This document shows positions 18,263-26,650 of a DNA stretch of 42,295 nucleotides, piece by piece (position 1 is the stretch's first letter; each line of letters begins with the position of its first letter). Source of the DNA: DATFYM01 sp035315065. GTDB lineage: Bacteria; Acidobacteriota; Terriglobia; UBA7540. The notes below the pieces were generated by a model that was not told the DNA's origin, made no database searches, and worked only from the letters and a program-made list of their open reading frames with translations. The position numbers were made by a program, and so were the translations under genes. The stretch is from contig DATFYM010000018.1 of the NCBI GenBank assembly GCA_035315065.1, forward strand, positions 1 to 42,295, written 5' to 3'.

Positions 18263-20269
18263 ATGTCGTTTGCAATCAATAGATGCGTCAGGTCTACGTC
18301 CCCTGAAGGCAAGGGACTGGCAATCGGAAATCCCAATCCAGAACCCAATTCAACGCTGCGCAGGAGGCCTCCTCTTACCTGCCCTTCTGCTCTTTGCCTC
18401 CTGCTTTCCAGTTTCTGTTATTGGTGCCTGGCTGCCTCGGTAGTTCAGGCGTTCACGGCGGCCGACGCCTTTGCAGAAGCACAGATCACCTATCACCTGC
18501 GCCTCGCCCGCCCCTCCACCCACATCCTCGAAGTGGAAATTGACGCCGGCAAGGTGGATCAGCCGTCGCTCGACTTCGTCTTGCCCGCATGGGCGCCGGG
18601 CCGCTATGCTATCTACGACTTCGCCAAAAACGTGCAGGAGTTCAACGCACACGGAGCGCAAGGCGAGGCGCTGCCTTGGTCGCAGCCCGACAAAGACACT
18701 TGGCACGTGGAGACGCTGGCCGCAGGCGGCGAGGTGCGAGTTAGGTACCGCGTCTATGCCAACGACCTTACCGGCTCGTTTTCACAGTTCGACTCGACTC
18801 ATGCCAGCATCACTCCCGCTTCGATCTACATGTACCTCGCCGGCCATAAGCCGGACCCGGTAACGCTGGTGGTGGAACCACCCCCGGATGCCGAGCATCC
18901 CTGGCAGGTATTCAGCGGGTTCACGCTGGCGGCCGACCAGTACACGTTCCAGGCCCCCAACTACGACCGCATGGTCGACATGCCGATGGAGGTTTCGAGC
19001 GAATGCCTAATCCGGCAGTTCGAGGACCATGGGAAGACGTTCCGCGTGGTGGTCCATAGCTTCGGCCAGCCGAACAAGAACGAGCCCCAACTGGCAACCA
19101 AGCTGACGGAGGGTCTCCAGAAGATCGTGGCTTCCGAAATGGCGATGATGCCCGCGCCGGACTTCGACCACTACACATTCCTCGTTCATTTTGCTCCCGA
19201 CATCGCCGCCGGCGACGGCATGGAACACCTGAACTCCACCGAGATCATCATTCGCAGCGAGCTCTCCGACGACGGCGTGCGCGAGGCGCTGGAGACGGCC
19301 GCGCACGAGTTCTTCCACCTTTGGAACGTGAAGCGCCTGCGCCCCGCCGCTCTGGGTCCGTTTGACTACACGCGCGAGGACTACTCGCCCTCCTTGTGGT
19401 TCGCCGAGGGATTGACCAGCTACTATTCCTACGTCCACCTGCTGCGCTGCGGAATCTGGAGCCGTCAGGACTTCCTCGATCGTCTGGCGGGCGAGGTCCG
19501 CGACCTGGAAAACGATCCGGGGCGCGCCCTGATGTCCGCCGAGAGTTCCAGCTTCCACGCCTGGTTCTACGATCGCTCGCCGCAGATGCAGGAGACGAAT
19601 TTCGCCAACGCCACCATCAGTTACTACAACAAGGGCGCGCTGCTAGGACTGCTGCTCGACCTGGAAGTCCGCTCCCGCACCAACGGCCAGAAGTCGCTCG
19701 ACGACGTGATGCGCTGGATGTACCAGAAACTCTATGCGGGGCCCGCCGCCACTTACTACCTGCCGGGGCGCGGCTACGAAGAGAAGGACGTTCTCCTCGC
19801 GCTTAACACGGTCTCCGGGAGCGACTTCAGCGAGTTTTTCGCGCACTACATCGAGGGAACAGCGGAGTTGCCGATCGCGGAGGAACTGGCAAAGGTAGGA
19901 CTGAAGCTCAACGTCACCGGGGAAGCAGGCGCAGCCCCGAGCGTCAGCATTCTCTACCAGCAGACGGACACAGGGATCAGAATCACGGCCGTGCGGCCCG
20001 GCGGCGCCGCCGATCGCGCCGGGTTGAGCCGCGACGACCTCTTGACCGAAGTTGACACATTGTCGCTCGTCACCGAACAACTCGGCACGCGGCTCAAGAT
20101 GTACCCGGCGGGCGCTGAGGTTCCCTTCACGGTGGAGCGTCACGCCCGCCAGTTGCGGATCACGGTGAAGCTGGACCCACCAGTCGCCGATCGGTACGCG
20201 ATCGCGGAAGCTCCGTCGGCAACGCCTGCGCAGGCGAGTCTTCGGGAGGGATGGCTGGCCAAGAATTGA
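18263..20269 (+). CDS. Secreted M61-family (glycyl aminopeptidase-like) peptidase with PDZ domain
   Basis: About 668 residues from ATG at 18263; an ATG at 18107 is an in-frame alternative, and neither has a strong ribosome-binding site. A signal peptide (SALCLLLSSFCYWCLAASVV) lies at about residues 41-60, encoded in part by pyrimidine-rich repeat-like DNA. The N-terminal M61 beta domain begins AQITYHLRLARPS. The zinc metalloprotease core has HEFFH (His348-His352) and the downstream ligand Glu382 in WFAEGLTSYYS. A C-terminal PDZ domain covers about residues 545-640 (IRITAVRPGGAADRAGL). The family is metallo-aminopeptidases; export to the periplasm is inferred. The TGA stop lies in a heptamer repeat arm. 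Confidence 0.9.
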   Translation: MSFAINRCVRSTSPEGKGLAIGNPNPEPNSTLRRRPPLTCPSALCLLLSSFCYWCLAASVVQAFTAADAFAEAQITYHLRLARPSTHILEVEIDAGKVDQPSLDFVLPAWAPGRYAIYDFAKNVQEFNAHGAQGEALPWSQPDKDTWHVETLAAGGEVRVRYRVYANDLTGSFSQFDSTHASITPASIYMYLAGHKPDPVTLVVEPPPDAEHPWQVFSGFTLAADQYTFQAPNYDRMVDMPMEVSSECLIRQFEDHGKTFRVVVHSFGQPNKNEPQLATKLTEGLQKIVASEMAMMPAPDFDHYTFLVHFAPDIAAGDGMEHLNSTEIIIRSELSDDGVREALETAAHEFFHLWNVKRLRPAALGPFDYTREDYSPSLWFAEGLTSYYSYVHLLRCGIWSRQDFLDRLAGEVRDLENDPGRALMSAESSSFHAWFYDRSPQMQETNFANATISYYNKGALLGLLLDLEVRSRTNGQKSLDDVMRWMYQKLYAGPAATYYLPGRGYEEKDVLLALNTVSGSDFSEFFAHYIEGTAELPIAEELAKVGLKLNVTGEAGAAPSVSILYQQTDTGIRITAVRPGGAADRAGLSRDDLLTEVDTLSLVTEQLGTRLKMYPAGAEVPFTVERHARQLRITVKLDPPVADRYAIAEAPSATPAQASLREGWLAKN

Positions 20270-20417
20270 CGATTTTCGATTGACGATTGACGACTGCAAA
20301 CAGCTTTCAGCCCTCAGCGATCAGCTCTCAGCGCGAAAGTCCGGTTCTTGCTGATAGCTGACGGCTGATAGCTGGCTGCCCTTCCAATCGTCAATCGTCA
20401 ATCGACAATCGTCAATC
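20264..20417. repeat. Concentric double heptamer inverted repeat
   Basis: The outer arms are 20264-20295 (TTGACGA, TTTTCGA, TTGACGA units) and 20385-20417 (CAATCGT units). The inner arms, of a different family, are 20301-20332 (CTTTCAG, CCCTCAG, CGATCAG, CTCTCAG) and 20349-20379 (GCTGATA, GCTGACG, GCTGATA). Each pair is complementary only to itself, so one palindrome lies inside the loop of another. The outer left arm supplies the TGA stop of the M61 gene. Confidence 0.9.
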
Positions 20418-20461
20418 AAAGAAAGGGTCGTGGTAGACTATTCTGGCACGGGTGAGGACCG

Positions 20462-20995
20462 ATGGCCACGAAGACAGGCATTAGCTGGGAAGAGTTTCTC
20501 CGCGCCGGCAAGGAAGGGCAACGCTGGGAGTGTGTGGACGGGGAGGTTGTCTTCATGTCGCCGGTTTAACCGCACGGCAGAGTCACGATCAAGCTCGATC
20601 AGCAACTGGCGAATTTCACTGACTTGCACCCGGAGTGGGTGGGGTACGGAACTGATGTCGCTTTTACAATGTCCACTGGAAACTGGCGCTGTCCAGATGC
20701 GGCCCTAGCCCTGAAAGAACGCGTCGACGCCGCTGACCCGAACGGCCCCGCTCCATTCGCGCCCGATATCGCCTTCGAAGTCCTGTCGCCGGATGACACC
20801 CGAGACGAAGTGCAGAGCAAACGCCAGGACTATTACGAGAGCAATGTGATCCAAGTTTGGCTGGACCCGCAGAGGAAGACCGCCGAGGTGATCTCGCCCA
20901 ACCGTCCGGCCCAGCACTTTCGCGGCGATCAGATCCTGACCATCGCAGAGCTGCCGGACTTCCGCCTGGACCTGAAGGTGCTGTTCTCGGTTTGA
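20462..20995 (+). pseudogene. Uma2-family (DUF820) endonuclease-like gene with in-frame stop
   Basis: A 178-codon frame from ATG at 20462 is interrupted by TAA at 20567-20569, straight after FMSPV where the family normally continues to a conserved H-G-R segment (here HGRVTIKLDQQLA). The rest is intact: PDAALALKERVD, then APFAPDIAFEVLSPDDTRDE with the acidic PD-(D/E)xK-like residues, and VQVWLDPQRKTAEV-like ending. Uma2 proteins have the restriction-endonuclease fold and occur in many copies in Acidobacteria and cyanobacteria. A single base change would restore the gene. Translation could also restart downstream (TTG at 20624), but that product would lack the N-terminus. Sequencing error is possible. 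Confidence 0.85.
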
Positions 20996-21328
20996 TCCTG
21001 CCGCGCTGGTAACGGTGTTCGGGGTTGGGGATTCGGTGCTTTGTCCTTGTTCGGCGTCGGACACCGCCGTCGCAGAAACGGACACCTTGACAGCTTCGGT
21101 CGGTCGCCGGTTTGTTATTTAAACCTTCCTGCATCTATCACTTAGCCCCTGCTTAAGCTCTGGCACAGCGCTTGCACCCACGTCTCGGGCCCGTCCGCTA
21201 AGGTTAAGATACGGACAACGGGATTAGGGCTTCGGATTTGGATTCGCGGAGAAGATAAGTCGAGAGCGTCTTTTCTGCGTAGCCAGAATCCCAAATCCCG
21301 AACCCCGTGCCGCTGAGAAGGAGATCCG
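20996..21328. other. Spacer upstream of the ADOP cluster with heptamer inverted repeat
   Basis: This holds no gene. Positions 21218-21250 (GGGATTA, GGGCTTC, GGATTTG) and 21284-21307 (GAATCCC, AAATCCC, GAACCCC) form a degenerate 7-nt inverted repeat. The promoter of the first permease probably lies between 21000 and 21215. Confidence 0.6.
21318..21323 (+). promoter_or_regulatory. Ribosome-binding site for GTG start of first ADOP permease
   Basis: AAGGAG with a five-base spacer to GTG at 21329. It supports the GTG start. The encoded N-terminus then aligns with those of the two paralogues downstream. Confidence 0.75.
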
Positions 21329-23767
21329 GTGTCGACTGTGATACAGGACATCAAGTACGGCCTGCGGATGCTGGCGCGCAACCCCGGCTTCACCGTTTTG
21401 GCGGTGCTGACGCTGGCTCTCGGCATCGGCGCTAACAGCACGATCTTCAGTTGGATCAACTCGACTTTACTCAATCCCATTCCCGGCGCCTCGAGCACCA
21501 GCGAGATTCTCTCCCTCTCAAGGGGAGGAACGGCCAGAAACCCCGTTTCGTTTTCTTATCTCGACTATGCGGACCTGCGTGACAGGAACCGGAGCTTTTC
21601 CGGCCTCATAGCGTCCGACATTCGCCCCATGGACCTCACCGGAACAGGCCAGCCGGAGCGCATCTGGGGTACGCTGGCCACTGCGAACTATTTCGACGTG
21701 CTGGGCGTGCGGCCCCTCCTTGGTCGCGGCTTCCTGCCAACGGAAGAAGAGAAGCCTGGGGGCGCGCCCGTGGTGGTGATCAGCTACCGCCTCTGGCAGA
21801 CTCACTTCGCGGCCGACCCGCTCGTCATTGGCCGGAGCATCGACGTCAACCATCACCCCTTCACTCTGGTGGGAGTCGCTCCCGCCGCTTTCCAGGGAAG
21901 TCAGACTGGGTTGGTTTCGGACCTTTGGATCCCGATGACGATGGAACAACAAGTTGTTCCCGGTGGCGACCGGCTCCATCGTCGCTCCAGCGACTGGCTG
22001 GAGGTTCTGGGGCGCCTCGCGCCCGGCGTCTCCTGGCAGCAGGCCCAACAAGAAATGAATCTCCTGATGCAGCAGATCGTCGAGCAATATCCCGACTCGC
22101 ACCAGGACAGCAACCAGGTGACGCTGTACCCACTCTGGCGTGCGCCTCACGGGGCCAACGCCTATTTCTATATTCTGTTGCCGATGTTGATGGCCATCGC
22201 CGGCGTCGTGCTGCTGCTCGCCAGCGCGAATGTAGCCAATCTCCTGCTCGTGCGATCGATTGCGCGGCGGCGGGAGGTGGCTATTCGATTGTCGGTGGGC
22301 GCTGGTCGCTCCCGGTTGGTCCGCCAGTTTTTGGTGGAGAGCCTCCTGCTGGCCCTCCTGGGCGGCGGTATTGCTCTGTTGCTCACCGGTTGGACGGCAG
22401 GGAGCTTCGCTCAGTTTATACCGCCCACGAACCTGCCGGTGGGGCTGAACGTGCGAGTGGATCGCAATGTCCTGCTGGTGACGCTGTCCATTTCGATGGT
22501 CACGGGAATTGTTTTCGGCGTCCTTCCCGCGCTGCGCGCCTCCCGTCTGTTGCCGATTACGGTGTTAAAGGAAGACTCCGGCACCGTATCCGGCGGGTTG
22601 CAGAAGGCACGACTGGCGAGCGGGCTGGTGGTTTCGCAGGTCGCCCTTTCGTTGCTTTTGCTGATCTCCGCCGGTCTCTTCATCCGCGGTTTCCGCAAGG
22701 CGCAGCGATTCGATCCGGGCTTTAATCCGAATCGCGTCCTCGTGGCTTCTCTCGACCTCTTTCCCGCCGGCTATACCGCGGCTGAGGGCCGCGAGTTCGA
22801 CCGGCAACTTCTCGCTAAGCTCAGCGTGTTGCCCGGCGTTGAGTCCTCCACCCTAGCCGACTGGGTGCCCCTCGGCTTCGTAACCGACTCAGAGACCATC
22901 AAACCCGAAGGCTATGTGCCGCAGCGCCACGAGTCCATGAACATCCGCGAGGCCGACGTTGGCCCGAATTACTTCCACACGCTGCAGATTCCCCTGATCG
23001 CGGGGCGCGACTTTACCTCCCAGGACACCAACGAGTCGCAGCCGGTGGTTATCGTCAATCAAACGCTGGCGGATCGATTCTGGCCAGGTCAGGAGGCCAT
23101 CGGCAAGCGGCTGGAAGCGGAAGGAAAGTGGTTCACAGTGATTGGCGTAACGCGGACCGGCACATACGATAGGTTGGGTGAAACGCCGCAGCCATTTTTC
23201 TATTTTCCGTTGTCCCAGAACTACTCTCACAGCGTGATCATTCATGCGCGGGTCGCTGGCGACCCGCTCGCTTTCGCGCCGCAGGTCGAAAAGGCGGTCC
23301 ATGAACTGAACGCGGACCTGCCCGTGTTTCTCGTGGCGCCACTCAGTTCGACCGTCGAGTTGGCCACCACCAACCAACGCATCGCCGCAACCTTCGTCGG
23401 CGCCTTTGGCGTGCTGGCGCTGATTCTGGCGGCTGTGGGAATCTACGGTGTCATCGCCTATACCACCCGCCAGCGCACGCATGAAATCGGCATCCGCATC
23501 GCGCTCGGCGCCGAGCGAGGCGACGTCTTCCGTCTGGTGCTGACCCAAGGTTTACGGCTGACGCTGACCGGCCTAGCGATCGGCCTCGTGGCGTCGCTTG
23601 TGCTTACGCGATTTCTGCGCGGAGTGCTTTTCGGCGTCGCCACCACCGACGTGCTGACGTTCGCGAGCGTCGCCGCCCTGTTGTGTGTGGTGGCGCTCGC
23701 TGCCTGCTATGTACCGGCGCGACGGGCCGCAACGCTGGAGCCTACGGTGGCGCTGCGCTACGAATAA
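21329..23767 (+). CDS. ADOP-family MacB/FtsX permease, copy 1
   Basis: 812 residues from a GTG start with a strong ribosome-binding site. The protein has the duplicated MacB layout: an N-terminal helix (PGFTVLAVLTLALGIGANST), a periplasmic MacB core domain (about 60-270), a three-helix FtsX block (about 280-405), a fourth helix near 430-450 leading to a second periplasmic domain, and a C-terminal FtsX block (about 680-800). It ends PARRAATLEPTVALRYE. The acidobacterial duplicated orphan permease family has this exact arrangement and usually no ATPase beside it, as here. The transported or sensed substrate is unknown. Related MacB proteins act in mechanotransmission for export of lipoproteins, peptides or antibiotics. 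Confidence 0.94.
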   Translation: MSTVIQDIKYGLRMLARNPGFTVLAVLTLALGIGANSTIFSWINSTLLNPIPGASSTSEILSLSRGGTARNPVSFSYLDYADLRDRNRSFSGLIASDIRPMDLTGTGQPERIWGTLATANYFDVLGVRPLLGRGFLPTEEEKPGGAPVVVISYRLWQTHFAADPLVIGRSIDVNHHPFTLVGVAPAAFQGSQTGLVSDLWIPMTMEQQVVPGGDRLHRRSSDWLEVLGRLAPGVSWQQAQQEMNLLMQQIVEQYPDSHQDSNQVTLYPLWRAPHGANAYFYILLPMLMAIAGVVLLLASANVANLLLVRSIARRREVAIRLSVGAGRSRLVRQFLVESLLLALLGGGIALLLTGWTAGSFAQFIPPTNLPVGLNVRVDRNVLLVTLSISMVTGIVFGVLPALRASRLLPITVLKEDSGTVSGGLQKARLASGLVVSQVALSLLLLISAGLFIRGFRKAQRFDPGFNPNRVLVASLDLFPAGYTAAEGREFDRQLLAKLSVLPGVESSTLADWVPLGFVTDSETIKPEGYVPQRHESMNIREADVGPNYFHTLQIPLIAGRDFTSQDTNESQPVVIVNQTLADRFWPGQEAIGKRLEAEGKWFTVIGVTRTGTYDRLGETPQPFFYFPLSQNYSHSVIIHARVAGDPLAFAPQVEKAVHELNADLPVFLVAPLSSTVELATTNQRIAATFVGAFGVLALILAAVGIYGVIAYTTRQRTHEIGIRIALGAERGDVFRLVLTQGLRLTLTGLAIGLVASLVLTRFLRGVLFGVATTDVLTFASVAALLCVVALAACYVPARRAATLEPTVALRYE

Positions 23768-23856
23768 TTGACGATTGTCGATTGACGATTGCCGATTGAA
23801 GAATTCCACCAGCGTCTTTCTTGGTCTTGCAATCGGCAATCAGCGATCGTCAATTC
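23767..23856. repeat. Heptamer inverted repeat, TTGACGA/CAATCGT family
   Basis: The left arm (23767-23800) has TTGACGA, TTGTCGA, TTGACGA, TTGCCGA units and the right arm (23829-23856) has CAATCGG, CAATCAG, CGATCGT. It fills the gap between permease copies 1 and 2, starting at the last base of the first stop codon. Confidence 0.85.
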
Positions 23857-23876
23857 TTGATCGGCTGGAGCGACTC

Positions 23877-26501
23877 ATGCAAACGATGCTTCAAGACCTT
23901 AAGTACGGCGTGCGGATGCTGGTGAAGAGCCCCGGCTTCGCGGCGGTGGCGGTGCTGTCGCTGGCGCTGGGCATCGGCGCCAACACCGCAATTTTCAGCC
24001 TGCTCGACGCCGTAATGCTCAAGCTGCTGCCGGTCCAGGACCCCCAGCAGCTTGTTTTGCTCGACTGGGCATCGAAGGGATGGCCTGACGGCTTCATGAA
24101 TTCCCTGTCTGGCGGCTGGGATCACGACAAGAGCGGGCGCACCACCAGCACCTCCTTTCCCTATTCGGCCTACGAGCAGATTCGCGACCGCAGCCAGGTG
24201 TTCTCGAGCGTGCTGGGATTGGCCGGCAACGGGAGTGACTTTAATATAGGATACAAGGGAGAACCGGGCCGGGCAGACGGCGAACTAGTCTCCGGAACGT
24301 TCTTTTCCACCTTGGGCGTCCAGCCCATTCTGGGCCGCGCCCTGACTCCCGACGATGACCGCATCGGCGCCAGCCCCACCTGCGTCGCCAGTTACGGCTA
24401 CTGGGAGCGGCGATTCGGCCGTGACCCGGCAATAGTAGGGCGGTCGATCACGGTAAACAGTGTCCCGGTGACCATTGTCGGGGTCGCGCCGCCCGAGTTT
24501 TACGGCGTACAGCCCGGGCGGGCCGTCGATGTCTGGTTGCCCCTTCACACCCAGCCACAGATTGAGCAAAGCTGGTCGCCCGGCCCAGAACAAGGGCCGA
24601 AGGCCAGGCCGGCGCAGTCGCTATTCGAAGCGCGGGACAACTTCTGGGTAGTCATCATGGGCCGGCTGAAGCCGGGCGTAAGCGAGCCGGAGGCGCGCGC
24701 CAAAGTTGATGTGATCTTTCAGCAAAGCATGGCTGCCGACATCAAGCCCACGACCAAGCCGGAGACGATTCCGCACGCGGAACTCGAACCGGCAAGCAAA
24801 GGCCTCGACGCGCTGAGAGGTGAGTTCTCCAAACCGCTCTTCATTCTAATGACTGTGGTCGGGCTGGTCCTGCTCATCGCGTGCGCCAACGTTGCGAACC
24901 TGCTGCTGGCTCGCGCCACCGCGCGACAGAAGGAAATCGCCGTGCGCCTCGCCATCGGCGCGCAGCGAGGCCGAGTGATCCGGCAATTGCTCACCGAGAG
25001 CGTGCTTCTGGCGGCGTTGGGTGGAGTCCTGGGTCTGATCCTCGCTTTCTGGACCACGAATCTGCTGGTGGCGTTCATGTCGAGCGGACGGGACCCCGTC
25101 AGCTTGAGCGTGACGCCTGACCCGCGCGTACTGGGCTTCACCGCCGCGGTCTCGGTGCTGACCGGGATTCTCTTCGGCCTTGCTCCCGCCCTTCGCAGCA
25201 CGCGGTTGGACCTGACGCCCGCGCTCAAAGAAAATGCGGGAGGCTTGCCGGGCGTGGCGCACGGCAAACGCAGCTTGCGATTGGGACTCGGCAAGGCGCT
25301 GATCGCCGGGCAAATCGCGCTGTCGCTCCTGCTGCTGGTGGGCGCCGGATTGTTCGTCCGTACGCTCACCAACCTGGAAAACGTCAAGGCGGGATTCGAC
25401 CAACGGAACCTGCTGCTGTTTGGCATCGATCCGACGCAGGATGGTTATAAGGGCCGGCGACTGGCCGATTTCTATCAGGAGTTGACACGCCGCCTCGAGG
25501 GGCTGCCCGGCGTGCGGACCGTCACCATGTCCGGGACCAGGCTCATCGGAGGCGGAGTCTCGATCAATAATGTTTCCGTTCAAGGGTACACACCGAAACC
25601 TGGCCAAAAAGACAGTGCGCTGCAGTCTTACGTCAACCCAGCGAGCGGCAAGCTTCAAGCCTATACCAACAGTGTGGGGCCGAAGTTTTTTGAAACCCTG
25701 GGCATCCCACTTGTGCTCGGGCGTACCATCGGCGAGGGTGACATAGAAACAGCGCCCAAAGTGGCGGTGGTGAACCGGACGTTCGCGCGCCTATTTCTGG
25801 GTAGTGGGAATCCCGTCGGGCGGCGTTTCGGCTTCGGCGATGAGAAGGCAGGCGCCGATACTGAAATCGTCGGCGTGGTTGGAGACGCCAAATACAGCGA
25901 TTTGCGGAGACAGGTCCCGCCCACCGTCTATGTGCCCTGCCTGCAGAACGTGAAGTGGCTGGCGGGAATGAGCTTCGAGGTGCGCACGGCAGGCGACCCG
26001 ATGGCGATGGCCCCTGCAATTCGCCGCGTCGCGCGGGATTTAGACCCGAACCTCGCCCTTTTTGACTTGAGGAGTCAGGTGGAACAGACCAATATGACCC
26101 TATTCCAGGAGCGACTGTTCGCGCGCCTCACCAGCTTTTTCGGGCTCCTGGCCGCACTGCTCGCCTGCATCGGCGTTTACGGCATCATGGCCTTTGCGGC
26201 CGGCAAGCGAACACGGGAGATCGGCATCAGGATGGCGCTGGGCGCAAACCGAGGGGAGATCCTGACGATGGTCCTGAGAGAGACCGTGGTGCTGTTGTCG
26301 GTTGGAATCGTGGTTGGGATTGTCATGGCGCTGGAGGCGTCGCGGTTGATCTCGACGTTGCTGTTCGGATTGAAGCCCACCGACCCCCTGACCATCGCCA
26401 GCGCGGCGTTGCTAATGGTGGTGGCAGCGGCCTTTGCCGGATACGTCCCTGCGCGCCGGGCGTCGCGCGTGGAGCCAATGGTGGCGCTGCGCTACGAATA
26501 A
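23877..26501 (+). CDS. ADOP-family MacB/FtsX permease, copy 2
   Basis: 874 residues. The start is ATG at 23877, preceded by GGAG seven bases upstream. The frame is open further upstream, but that part is the heptamer repeat. The architecture matches copy 1: N-terminal helix (FAAVAVLSLALGIGANTAIF), periplasmic MacB domain with a longer insert (residues about 70-300 include a Gly/Ser/Thr stretch and QSWSPGPEQGPKARPAQ), FtsX block from about residue 320, second periplasmic domain, C-terminal FtsX block, ending PARRASRVEPMVALRYE. No ATPase is encoded nearby. The extra loop sequence compared with copies 1 and 3 may mark a different ligand. Confidence 0.94.
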   Translation: MQTMLQDLKYGVRMLVKSPGFAAVAVLSLALGIGANTAIFSLLDAVMLKLLPVQDPQQLVLLDWASKGWPDGFMNSLSGGWDHDKSGRTTSTSFPYSAYEQIRDRSQVFSSVLGLAGNGSDFNIGYKGEPGRADGELVSGTFFSTLGVQPILGRALTPDDDRIGASPTCVASYGYWERRFGRDPAIVGRSITVNSVPVTIVGVAPPEFYGVQPGRAVDVWLPLHTQPQIEQSWSPGPEQGPKARPAQSLFEARDNFWVVIMGRLKPGVSEPEARAKVDVIFQQSMAADIKPTTKPETIPHAELEPASKGLDALRGEFSKPLFILMTVVGLVLLIACANVANLLLARATARQKEIAVRLAIGAQRGRVIRQLLTESVLLAALGGVLGLILAFWTTNLLVAFMSSGRDPVSLSVTPDPRVLGFTAAVSVLTGILFGLAPALRSTRLDLTPALKENAGGLPGVAHGKRSLRLGLGKALIAGQIALSLLLLVGAGLFVRTLTNLENVKAGFDQRNLLLFGIDPTQDGYKGRRLADFYQELTRRLEGLPGVRTVTMSGTRLIGGGVSINNVSVQGYTPKPGQKDSALQSYVNPASGKLQAYTNSVGPKFFETLGIPLVLGRTIGEGDIETAPKVAVVNRTFARLFLGSGNPVGRRFGFGDEKAGADTEIVGVVGDAKYSDLRRQVPPTVYVPCLQNVKWLAGMSFEVRTAGDPMAMAPAIRRVARDLDPNLALFDLRSQVEQTNMTLFQERLFARLTSFFGLLAALLACIGVYGIMAFAAGKRTREIGIRMALGANRGEILTMVLRETVVLLSVGIVVGIVMALEASRLISTLLFGLKPTDPLTIASAALLMVVAAAFAGYVPARRASRVEPMVALRYE

Positions 26502-26632
26502 CGGGATTCGGGTTTCGGGGACTCGGGGTTCGCAGAGAAAGAAGCGGAATGGGGGATTTGGGTTTCGCAGACGGTGACGCCGGCTGTTCGTTTTCCTTTG
26601 CGAACCCCGAACTCCGAATCCCGAATCCCGAG
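26501..26632. repeat. Heptamer inverted repeat, GGGATTC/GAATCCC family
   Basis: The left arm (26501-26537) has GGGATTC, GGGTTTC, GGGGACT and the right arm (26600-26632) has GAACCCC, GAACTCC, GAATCCC, GAATCCC. It lies between permease copies 2 and 3 and begins at the stop codon of copy 2. Confidence 0.85.
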
Positions 26633-26650
26633 ACGCTAGGAGAGGTTTAA

